From NCBI GenBank assembly GCA_002294665.1, contig DBFQ01000009.1, positions 1-5,284 on the forward strand: a stretch of DNA of 5,284 nt, written 5' to 3'. The position numbers were made by a program, and so were the translations under genes. Position 1 is the stretch's first letter, and each line of letters begins with the position of its first letter. Below, piece by piece: positions 1-5,284 of the stretch. This stretch comes from Candidatus Aminicenantes bacterium UBA876. GTDB taxonomy: Bacteria > Acidobacteriota > Aminicenantia > UBA2199. The notes beneath the pieces are model-generated. The model was not told the DNA's origin and did not search any database. It worked only from the letters and a program-made list of their open reading frames with translations.

Positions 1-10
1 ATAGGTAGGG

Positions 11-32
11 GGGCGGCCCCCCGTGGCCGCCC
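11..32. repeat. GC-rich inverted repeat (8-bp perfect stem, 6-base loop)
   Basis: GGGCGGCC at 11-18 is the exact reverse complement of GGCCGCCC at 25-32, with CCCCGT as the loop. A competing hairpin pairs G8-13 with C17-22 around a 3-base loop. The stem is strong enough to form in RNA. Neither side is followed by a T-run in the direction of transcription, so it is not a canonical intrinsic terminator. It could be the 3' end of an upstream transcript, a repeat remnant or a DNA structure. Confidence 0.45.
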
Positions 33-33
33 T

Positions 34-61
34 GTAGAACGTAGAAGGTAGAACGTAGAAA
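34..61. repeat. Four tandem copies of a GTAGAAN heptamer
   Basis: Four contiguous 7-base units are readable: GTAGAAC, GTAGAAG, GTAGAAC and GTAGAAA. They differ only at the seventh base, and the array can also be read as two 14-base units. It runs into an A-run that continues to about 67. Such short arrays typically change copy number by slippage. No function is evident from the sequence. Confidence 0.8.
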
Positions 62-110
62 AAAAAACCGTGAGGTGAACTCAGAGAGAGAATAGGTAGG
101 AAGGTACTTG

Positions 111-120
111 ACAGATCTGT
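111..120. promoter_or_regulatory. 10-bp perfect palindrome, possible operator
   Basis: ACAGATCTGT is identical to its reverse complement. It overlaps a perfect TTGACA hexamer at 108-113, which would be a sigma70 -35 box, but I find no acceptable -10 box 16-18 bases downstream (around 130-137 the sequence is GA-rich). The palindrome lies about 25 bases before the better promoter candidate at 144-172, a position suited to a regulator site. A 10-bp palindrome can also occur by chance, so this is only a candidate. Confidence 0.2.
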
Positions 121-143
121 GGAATGACCCGAAAGAGTGAGTG

Positions 144-172
144 TTGAGATTTTTGCTTTTCACTTTTATCTT
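144..172 (+). promoter_or_regulatory. Candidate sigma70-type promoter for gdhA
   Basis: TTGAGA (144-149) matches the -35 consensus at 5 of 6 bases. After a 17-base spacer, TATCTT (167-172) matches the -10 consensus at 4 of 6. Transcription would begin near 179, giving a 5' leader of about 146 bases to the preferred start codon at 325. The -10 box and much of the spacer lie within the CTTTTNN heptamer array, so a change in array copy number would alter the spacing. The match is moderate and the region is T-rich, which produces chance hits. Confidence 0.3.
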
Positions 173-190
173 TTCACTTTTGTCTTTTCA
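156..190. repeat. Five tandem CTTTTNN heptamers
   Basis: Five contiguous 7-base units are readable: CTTTTCA, CTTTTAT, CTTTTCA, CTTTTGT and CTTTTCA. Alternation of the CA units with AT or GT gives a 14-base higher period. The array is preceded by a T-run and followed by a degraded CTCGTGT unit. It has the same 7-base period as the unrelated GTAGAAN array about 95 bases upstream. It explains the low-complexity N-terminus of the spurious open frame that begins at 137. Confidence 0.8.
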
Positions 191-312
191 CTCGTGTTCT
201 GCATCCTGCCTTCCTGTCACCTTCTTTCCAACTCTCCAACCCCATCATGGTTGACTCAATTTCCCCCCTGGCATACAATTTTCGTAGTGAGGACGGCGGC
301 AACGGTCGTCCA

Positions 313-318
313 GTGGAG
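313..318 (+). promoter_or_regulatory. Ribosome binding site deciding the gdhA start at 325
   Basis: GTGGAG, containing the core GGAG at 315-318, lies six bases before ATG 325. The upstream in-frame ATG at 247 is preceded by pyrimidine-rich sequence with no purine Shine-Dalgarno stretch. This favours initiation at 325. Confidence 0.5.
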
Positions 319-324
319 CCCGAC

Positions 325-1605
325 ATGGCCGAATACAACGCCTTTGATACCGCCCGCGCCCAGTTTGACCGCGTCGCGGAGATCCTGGACCTCGACAGCG
401 CCACTCGCGCCCTTTTGCGCGACACCTTGCGCGAATACCACTTCAGCATCCCGGTTACCATGGACGACGGTTCCATCCAGGTTTTCCGGGGTTTTCGCGT
501 GGTGCACAACGACGCCCGCGGACCGGCCAAGGGCGGAATCCGCTTTCATCCCCAGGAAACAGTGGACACGGTACGCGCCATGGCCATGTGGATGACCTGG
601 AAATGCGCCGTGGTGAACATCCCCCTGGGCGGGGCCAAGGGCGGGGTGATCTGCGATCCCCACCATCTCAGCTTGACGGAACAGGAACGCCTCTGCCGCG
701 GCTGGGTGCGCAAAGTGGCGCGCAACGTCGGTCCACTGTCGGATGTCCCCGCTCCGGACGTCATGACCAACGCCCGCCACATGTTGTGGATGCTGGACGA
801 ATACGAAGCCATCTACGGAGACAAGTATCCGGGCTTCATCACCGGAAAGCCCGTGGACATGGGCGGTTCCCTGGGTCGTGAAGAATCCACCGGCTACGGA
901 CTGGTGTTCGCGTTGCGCGAAGCGCTCAAGGAACTGAATATCCGCCCCGGAGACACGCGTGCCAGCGTCCAGGGCTTCGGTAACGTGGCCCGCCACGCCA
1001 TCGACCTGTACCAGCAACTGGGAGGCACGGTGATTGCTGTTGCCTGCTGGGACCCGGAAACCCAGGCCGCGGTGACATTCCGTCAAAAGACTGGGATCAA
1101 GCTGGATGAGTTGCTCCCCATCACCGACAACTTCGGCGGCATTCACGTCAACAAGGCCCGGGATTTGGGCTACGAAGTGCTGGAGGGCGACGCATGGCTG
1201 GACCAGGATGTGGAGATCCTGATTCCCGCCGCACTGGAAAACCAGATCCACGCGGGCAACGTGGAAAAAATCCGCCCCGGCGTGCGTATCCTGGCCGAAG
1301 GAGCGAACGGTCCCACTGCGGATGAAGCCGACGCCGTGATCCGCCGGCGCGGTATTTTCGTCATTCCCGATTTCCTGGCCAATGCCGGCGGGGTCACCTG
1401 CAGCTATTTTGAACAGGTACAGAGCAACATGAATTACTATTGGGAAAAAGACGAGGTGCTGGGCAAACTCGACACCAAAATGACCGGAGCCTTTATCCGC
1501 GTCAGCGAACTGGCGCGGCGCAAAAAACTCGGGATGCGGGATGCCGCGTACGTGATCGCGGTGGACAGTGTGGCAAGGGCCTGTCGCAACCGCGGCTGGG
1601 TGTAG
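325..1605 (+). CDS. gdhA: Glutamate dehydrogenase (Glu/Leu/Phe/Val dehydrogenase family)
   Basis: This cytoplasmic oxidoreductase interconverts glutamate and 2-oxoglutarate plus ammonium, using NAD(H) or NADP(H). From ATG 325 it is 426 residues, the usual length for hexameric bacterial and archaeal enzymes. The N-terminal dimerisation and substrate domain carries GPAKGGIRFHP (66-76, substrate lysine K69), K93 in WKCAVVN, PLGGAKGG (100-107, catalytic lysine K105) and DVPAPD (140-145, with the family's catalytic aspartate). The Rossmann domain starts after TGYG (189-192) and has VQGFGNVA (215-222). PAALENQI (301-308), AEGANGPT (324-331) and NAGGVTCSYFE (353-363, with S360 lining the pocket in the family) complete the active site. 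All key residues are present, so it should be active. An in-frame ATG at 247 would add 26 residues that match nothing I know, have AT-rich third positions and lack a ribosome binding site. The loop after the second Rossmann strand reads ACWDPETQ rather than the common SD-type loop, so coenzyme preference is uncertain. It is probably the first gene of an operon with the two genes downstream. Confidence 0.96.
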   Translation: MAEYNAFDTARAQFDRVAEILDLDSATRALLRDTLREYHFSIPVTMDDGSIQVFRGFRVVHNDARGPAKGGIRFHPQETVDTVRAMAMWMTWKCAVVNIPLGGAKGGVICDPHHLSLTEQERLCRGWVRKVARNVGPLSDVPAPDVMTNARHMLWMLDEYEAIYGDKYPGFITGKPVDMGGSLGREESTGYGLVFALREALKELNIRPGDTRASVQGFGNVARHAIDLYQQLGGTVIAVACWDPETQAAVTFRQKTGIKLDELLPITDNFGGIHVNKARDLGYEVLEGDAWLDQDVEILIPAALENQIHAGNVEKIRPGVRILAEGANGPTADEADAVIRRRGIFVIPDFLANAGGVTCSYFEQVQSNMNYYWEKDEVLGKLDTKMTGAFIRVSELARRKKLGMRDAAYVIAVDSVARACRNRGWV

Positions 1606-1644
1606 GGACGCTGCCCGGGGAAGGCGACACAAAATTGCCGGTCC

Positions 1645-1665
1645 GGCGGAAAAAACCGCCAGGGA
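1645..1665 (+). promoter_or_regulatory. Small hairpin next to the ribosome binding site of the second gene
   Basis: GGCGG (1645-1649) and CCGCC (1656-1660) can pair around a six-A loop. The Shine-Dalgarno sequence AGGGA (1661-1665) follows directly, six bases before ATG 1672. An alternative pairing of GCCGG (1637-1641) with CCGGC (1643-1647) shares bases with this stem. The hairpin has no T-run after it, so it is not a terminator. It could affect ribosome access, but a 5-bp stem is a weak signal. The strong binding site supports the start at 1672. Confidence 0.35.
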
Positions 1666-1671
1666 ACTGAG

Positions 1672-3405
1672 ATGACGAGTCAAACAATCCAGGTTCCGTC
1701 TTTCCGTCGCGAGGATGACCCTCGCCCGGCGATCACCCGCATCGGGGACGGTTCCATGGGCGGTAAGGCCTCGGGATTGATCACCCTTCAACAGGACCTG
1801 AACAGGAAATTCGCCGAGTCCGGTTCCCGTGGTTTCCAGGTCGGTATCCCCGCCTTCACCGTGATCACAACCGATTTTTTTGACCGCTTCATGAAGCAGA
1901 ACGACCTGTACTCCGTGGTTGAGTCCGAACCTCCGGATGACCGCATCGCGCACCACTTTCTGCGGGGTGAACTTCCGGTGGACCTGACCGGAGATCTGCG
2001 CCACCTGATCGCGGGTACCCGGTACCCGCTGGCGGTGCGATCTTCGGGAATGCTGGAAGATGCCGCGGATTCGCCGTTCGCGGGCATTTACGCCACCAAG
2101 ATGATCCCGAACAACCAGCCGGACACGGACGCGCGTTTCCGCAGCCTGGTGGAGGCGATCAAATTCGTTTACGCTTCGACTTTCTTTGCCGCGGCCCGGG
2201 CCTACCGCCAGGCCGTGGGATTCGGTCCCCGGGCGGAAAAAATGGCCGTTATGATCCAGGATGTAGCCGGCCGGGCACGCAACGGGCGCTACTACCCGAT
2301 CGCTTCCGGAGTGGCGCGATCCATCAACTTCTATCCCCAGGGCCCGGCCAAACCGGAAGAAGGCGTGGTCGACCTGGCACTGGGCCTGGGGAAAAGCATC
2401 GTGGATGGCGGCCAGGTATGGAGCTATTCCCCGGCGCACCCACGCTCCGTGCCGCCGTTCGCTTCCACGACAGACTGGCTCAAACAGACCCAGCGTAAGT
2501 TCTGGGCCGTCAACATGGGCCGCCCCAAAGAGGTCAACCCGCTGGAAGAAACCGAGTTCCTCGTCCACCTGGAACTGGAGGACGCCGATTACGACAACAC
2601 CTTGAAGCGCGTGGCTTCCACCTACGATGCCGGATCGGACCGCATCCAGCCCGGAGTAGCCATGCCTGGACCGCGCATCATCACATTCGCTCCCATTCTA
2701 CAGGTCGGACTCATGCCCCTGAACGACCTGCTTCGGGAACTGATGCAATTGGGGCGTGAGACAACCGGTTCTCCGGTGGAAATGGAGTTCGCCCTGGACT
2801 GGGGGGAAAACAACAAAGAGCCCGTTGTGTTCTCTGTGCTGCAGATTCGCCCCCTGGCGTTATCCGCCGAAGAGATCGAGATATCACGGGAGGAGTTTGA
2901 AGCGCCGAATCGCCTGTTGGCCACAGCCACCGCGCTCGGCAACGGAATCGTGGAAGGGGTCTGCGATATCGTCTATCTGCCGCGGAAGGATTTTGACTTC
3001 AAGCATTCACAAAAAATCGCCCGCGAACTGGCTGAACTCAACCGCGCCATGCTGCAGCAGCATCGCCCCTATCTGCTCATGGGCTTCGGACGTTGGGGAT
3101 CGTCCGATCCCTGGCTCGGTGTTCCGGTCAACTGGGGAGAGATTTCCGGAGCCCGTGCAATCGTAGAATCCACCCCGGCCGGAGCACACGTCGACCTGAG
3201 CCAGGGTTCGCATTTTTTTCACAACCTGACCAACCTCAAGATCCTGTTTTTCTCCCTGCGTTACGGGCGGGATTTTCTGGATTGGGAATGGTTGGACAAG
3301 CAGAAAGCGGAAATCGAAACCGGCCTGATCCGCCACGTCCGGCTGGGAAAACCATTGTTGATCAAAGTGGACGGGCGCACCCGCCTGGGAGTGATACTGC
3401 GATGA
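1672..3405 (+). CDS. PEP/pyruvate-binding (PPDK_N, ATP-grasp) protein without a visible phosphohistidine domain
   Basis: The protein is 577 residues with no signal peptide or membrane segment. Its first 400 residues form a PPDK_N domain, the ATP-grasp part of PEP synthase and pyruvate phosphate dikinase. Visible motifs are MGGKASGL (29-36), VRSSGMLED (122-130) with FAGIY (136-140), FVYASTFF (165-172), MIQDVAG (194-200), SGVARS (212-217), LALGLGKSIVDGG (235-247), VEMEFALDW (369-377) and QIRPL (391-395). These match the nucleotide-binding signatures, so ATP binding and gamma- or beta-phosphoryl transfer chemistry are plausible. The usual swivelling domain with its TxH catalytic histidine and the PEP-binding TIM barrel are absent; PEP synthases are about 800 residues. 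Instead, a domain of about 165 residues carries GFGRWGSSDPWLG (471-483) and SQGSHFFHN (510-518), which recur in a PEP/pyruvate-binding family I recall but cannot assign a reaction. It lies 66 bases after gdhA and overlaps the next gene by four bases. Database pipelines may label it PEP synthase, but the sequence alone does not support that reaction. Confidence 0.85.
   Translation: MTSQTIQVPSFRREDDPRPAITRIGDGSMGGKASGLITLQQDLNRKFAESGSRGFQVGIPAFTVITTDFFDRFMKQNDLYSVVESEPPDDRIAHHFLRGELPVDLTGDLRHLIAGTRYPLAVRSSGMLEDAADSPFAGIYATKMIPNNQPDTDARFRSLVEAIKFVYASTFFAAARAYRQAVGFGPRAEKMAVMIQDVAGRARNGRYYPIASGVARSINFYPQGPAKPEEGVVDLALGLGKSIVDGGQVWSYSPAHPRSVPPFASTTDWLKQTQRKFWAVNMGRPKEVNPLEETEFLVHLELEDADYDNTLKRVASTYDAGSDRIQPGVAMPGPRIITFAPILQVGLMPLNDLLRELMQLGRETTGSPVEMEFALDWGENNKEPVVFSVLQIRPLALSAEEIEISREEFEAPNRLLATATALGNGIVEGVCDIVYLPRKDFDFKHSQKIARELAELNRAMLQQHRPYLLMGFGRWGSSDPWLGVPVNWGEISGARAIVESTPAGAHVDLSQGSHFFHNLTNLKILFFSLRYGRDFLDWEWLDKQKAEIETGLIRHVRLGKPLLIKVDGRTRLGVILR
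3387..3391 (+). promoter_or_regulatory. Ribosome binding site of the third gene, inside the second gene
   Basis: GGGAG lies ten bases before ATG 3402, within the last codons of the preceding gene. Together with the ATGA overlap (3402-3405) it supports translational coupling and the choice of 3402 over the later in-frame ATGs at 3420 and 3432. Confidence 0.45.
3402..3405 (+). other. ATGA stop-start overlap of the two PPDK_N genes
   Basis: The TGA stop (3403-3405) of the second gene overlaps the ATG (3402-3404) of the third. This arrangement commonly causes re-initiation by the same ribosomes and nearly equal production of the two proteins. It suggests, without proving, that the two products act together. 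Confidence 0.85.
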
Positions 3406-5284
3406 CAGACAGCAAACCCATGGACAGCCTCATGCGCGATCTGCAGGAACGGGCCAAGGAGCTCAATTGCCTCTACATGGTGGAAGAGGTTCTGAACGAA
3501 AGCCGGGATGATCTGGACGCCATGTTCCGCGGGCTTCTGCACGTGATTCCCGACGGTTGGCAATATCCCGAACTCTGCCAAGTCAAACTGGAATACCAGC
3601 AGAAATCGTGGTGCACCCGGGACTACAAGGAAACTCCCTGGCAGCAGTCCACCGAAATCATCGCGCAGGAAAAACCCATCGGACGCATCACGGTGAGCTA
3701 CCGCGAAGAGGTGCCGAAATCCGGGGACGGGATTTTTCTCAAGGAAGAAACGCGACTGATCAGTTCCATCGCGGAACGCATCGGCCATACCGTCCTGCAC
3801 CGGGAACTCAAAGAGGTTTACCGGGAGTGGCGCCAGGCCGGTGACATGCTCAACCACCGGCAGGACCAGTGGGAAGTCATCGTGGATCTTTTGCAGAAGA
3901 CCGACAAGAAGCTCTTTATCTACCTGTCCCACAAAATGCTGCATTACCTGTGCTGGAACGGAGTCGAGAGCGCGAAATCCCTGCTGCAGAGTTTCAGCGG
4001 TCGCCGTGAACTCAGCGACAGCCCGCTGCTGGAAGACGAAAACCGTCCGCAGGCGCGGCAGACCATGGACGAGCTTTACCTGATCGGCCGCCAGGTTTTT
4101 CACATCGCCGCGAGCAACCTGGATTCCGATATCATCCTCTCGCATGTGCAGAAGTGGATCCAGGAAGACAAATCGCGCTTCCTGGTGCGGGCCATCGACG
4201 ACCCCAATTCCTCTCTGCCGGACATCATCGACTCCATCACCCGATACCGATTCATGCATTCCGAAGGCATCACGCTTTCGCCCTCGATCGAGAAGGGGCT
4301 GAGGGTGTCCCTGGTACGGCGTTTCTTTTCCGATCAACTCGAATTCATCAACGTGGCCAAAGAGCACATCGAAGTGGCGGACTACTACGACCTCATCCCC
4401 CACATCATTTTTCCCCAGGGCAGCCACGGCAAACTGGGGGGAAAAAGCGCCGGCCTGTTTCTGGCGGAACGCATTCTGCGCAAAAGCGAGGAATTTTCCT
4501 CCGTCTTTCCCAACCTCAAGGTTCCCAAATCCTGGTACATCACCTCGGACGGGCTGGTCAACTTCTTGTACTACAACAACCTCGAAGAAGTGATCGAACA
4601 GAAATACAAGAACGTCGATGAAATCACCCTGGAATACCCCAACATCATCCAGATTTTCAAAAACTCCCATTTCCCGCCTGAAATCATCCGCGGTCTTTCA
4701 ATGGCCCTGGATGACCTGGGCGAAAACCCCATCATCGTGCGCAGTTCCAGCCTGCTCGAAGACCGCCTGGGCGCAGCCTTCTCCGGCAAGTACAAAAGCC
4801 TGTTCCTGGCAAATTGCGGCTCCAAAACGGAACGCATGGATGCGTTGAAGGACGCCATCGCCGAAATCTACGCCTCCACGTTTTCCCCGGACCCGATCGA
4901 ATACCGCACGGAACGCGGACTGCTGGATTTCTTCGAAGAAATGGGCATCATGATCCAGGAGGTGGTCGGCAACCGGGTGGGCGATTACTTCCTGCCCACA
5001 TTCGCCGGAGTGGCTTTCAGTCACAACGAGTTTCGCTGGTCCGCGCGTATCGAACGGGAAGACGGCCTGGTTCGCCTGGTCCCCGGCCTGGGCACCCGAG
5101 CCGTGGACCGGGTGGCCGATGATTATCCCTGCCTGATCGCACCGGGGAAACCGGAACTGCGCGTCAACGTCACTCCGGAAGAAATTCAGCGCTATTCTCC
5201 GCGTTACGCCGACGTGATCAACCTGAAAACCCGCAGTTTTGAAACCATGGAAATCGGCGAGCTGCTCCGGCTTCATGGAGATGA
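3402..5284 (+). CDS. Sensor-like region fused to a PPDK_N (PEP/pyruvate-binding) domain, 3'-truncated by the window
   Basis: The frame stays open for 627 codons to the window edge, so the C-terminus is missing. It shares ATGA with the previous stop codon, which indicates coupling. Residues 12-145 look GAF-like: RAKELNCLY (17-25) followed by IPDGWQYPEL (49-58) resembles a region found in front of sensor kinases. A charged, helical stretch (about 130-160) leads to a middle region (about 157-335), including KGLRVSLVRRFFSDQLEF (298-315), that I recognise only as typical of this family. The PPDK_N domain then begins: GKLGGKSAGL (343-352), IVRSSSLLED (445-454) with FSGKY, EIYASTF, GIMIQEVVG (515-523), FAGVAFS (534-540) and VPGLGTRAVDRV (560-571). 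The acidic metal-binding and QxRP motifs should lie beyond the edge. It is a distant paralogue of the preceding gene, with the same motifs in the same order. No transmembrane segment is seen. Whether a phosphohistidine domain follows cannot be known here; by family resemblance I expect none. The substrate and the signal sensed are unknown. Confidence 0.85.
   Translation, partial: MTDSKPMDSLMRDLQERAKELNCLYMVEEVLNESRDDLDAMFRGLLHVIPDGWQYPELCQVKLEYQQKSWCTRDYKETPWQQSTEIIAQEKPIGRITVSYREEVPKSGDGIFLKEETRLISSIAERIGHTVLHRELKEVYREWRQAGDMLNHRQDQWEVIVDLLQKTDKKLFIYLSHKMLHYLCWNGVESAKSLLQSFSGRRELSDSPLLEDENRPQARQTMDELYLIGRQVFHIAASNLDSDIILSHVQKWIQEDKSRFLVRAIDDPNSSLPDIIDSITRYRFMHSEGITLSPSIEKGLRVSLVRRFFSDQLEFINVAKEHIEVADYYDLIPHIIFPQGSHGKLGGKSAGLFLAERILRKSEEFSSVFPNLKVPKSWYITSDGLVNFLYYNNLEEVIEQKYKNVDEITLEYPNIIQIFKNSHFPPEIIRGLSMALDDLGENPIIVRSSSLLEDRLGAAFSGKYKSLFLANCGSKTERMDALKDAIAEIYASTFSPDPIEYRTERGLLDFFEEMGIMIQEVVGNRVGDYFLPTFAGVAFSHNEFRWSARIEREDGLVRLVPGLGTRAVDRVADDYPCLIAPGKPELRVNVTPEEIQRYSPRYADVINLKTRSFETMEIGELLRLHGD

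Larger units (their letters stand above)
1..324. other. Leader region upstream of the glutamate dehydrogenase gene, no gene seen
   Basis: I see no convincing coding sequence here. The only plus-strand open frame starting in this stretch in another frame (from 137) is low-complexity at its start and then runs out of frame through the dehydrogenase gene. The composition is AT-richer and more repetitive than the genes. It contains a GC hairpin (11-32), a GTAGAAN tandem array (34-61), an A-run (about 58-67), a 9-base direct repeat ATAGGTAGG at 1-9 and 92-100, a palindrome at 111-120, and a CTTTTNN tandem array (156-190). No upstream gene end can be recognised, so the nature of the left neighbour is unknown. 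If translation of gdhA began at 247 rather than 325, the last 78 bases would be coding. Confidence 0.6.

Noticed and set aside
11..32. Intrinsic terminator of an upstream gene
   Set aside because: The stem is strong, but no T-run follows it on either strand. I kept it only as an inverted repeat.
34..61. CRISPR array
   Set aside because: Units are 7 bases, contiguous and without spacers, so this is a simple tandem repeat.
137..595. A 152-codon plus-strand open frame in the leader and start of gdhA
   Set aside because: Its N-terminus is the translated CTTTTNN array and its remainder is the shifted frame of gdhA. The GTG/ATG context lacks a ribosome binding site and no domain is visible.
256..2568. 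A 770-codon open frame on the minus strand, antisense to gdhA and part of the second gene
   Set aside because: Its codons align exactly with those of both sense genes, which share one frame. It stays open only because the sense genes avoid TTA, CTA and TCA over this span, as GC-rich genes often do. It ends at sense TCA 253-255. The sense proteins have clear family motifs, while the antisense product is compositionally odd (His-, Gly- and Arg-rich) and crosses a gene boundary.
3213..3219. Seven-T run in the second gene as a programmed frameshift site
   Set aside because: The reading frame continues with family-like residues (HFFHNLTN) directly after the run. The alternative frames offer no sensible product and no stimulatory structure is evident.
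3261..4670. A 469-codon minus-strand open frame antisense to the second and third genes
   Set aside because: It is again codon-aligned with the third gene's frame and explained by GC-rich codon use. The sense frame carries PPDK_N motifs and is open for 627 codons.
4698..5276. A 192-codon minus-strand open frame at the right edge
   Set aside because: It is codon-aligned antisense to the PPDK_N region of the third gene. It has no recognisable motif or own ribosome binding site.
1672..5284. The two PPDK_N genes as one PEP synthase gene split by a frameshift
   Set aside because: Each contains its own start of the PPDK_N domain (GGKxxGL and VRSSxxLED occur in both), and the first has its own complete C-terminal domain. 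They are paralogues, not two halves of one protein.

Overview
The window is a GC-rich bacterial segment, roughly 60% GC in the genes by eye. It holds three genes on the plus strand and one AT-richer, repeat-bearing leader. No rRNA, tRNA, CRISPR array, insertion sequence or phage gene is visible. The protein types suggest an anaerobic, amino-acid- or peptide-using bacterium: a Glu/Leu/Phe/Val-type glutamate dehydrogenase beside proteins with a PEP synthase-like nucleotide-binding domain. From memory, similar proteins occur in Acidobacteria/Aminicenantes-like and Desulfobacterota-like lineages. That placement is a low-confidence inference, because the sequence carries no phylogenetic marker.

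Layout. Positions 1-324 are non-coding if the preferred start of gene 1 is correct. They contain a GC-rich hairpin, two different 7-bp tandem arrays, a 10-bp palindrome and a plausible sigma70-type promoter. Positions 325-1605 (possibly from 247) encode glutamate dehydrogenase. A 66-bp gap follows, with a small hairpin just before a good ribosome binding site. Positions 1672-3405 encode a 577-residue protein with a PPDK_N/ATP-grasp domain and a C-terminal domain I cannot name. The third gene starts at 3402, overlaps the second by four bases (ATGA) and is open to the window edge, so it is 3'-truncated. Its visible 627 residues are a GAF-like sensor region, a helical middle region and the first half of another PPDK_N domain.

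How they may work together. All three genes are co-directional and tightly packed, and no terminator is visible between them, so an operon is likely. Glutamate dehydrogenase links glutamate to 2-oxoglutarate and ammonium. The two PPDK_N proteins look able to bind ATP. The complete one lacks the phosphohistidine swivel domain and PEP-binding barrel of true PEP synthase or pyruvate phosphate dikinase. The most interesting part of the window is therefore a translationally coupled pair of PPDK_N paralogues, one with a putative sensor region, whose reaction cannot be read from the sequence. It may be a regulatory or phosphotransfer module tied to carbon/nitrogen metabolism, but that is inference.
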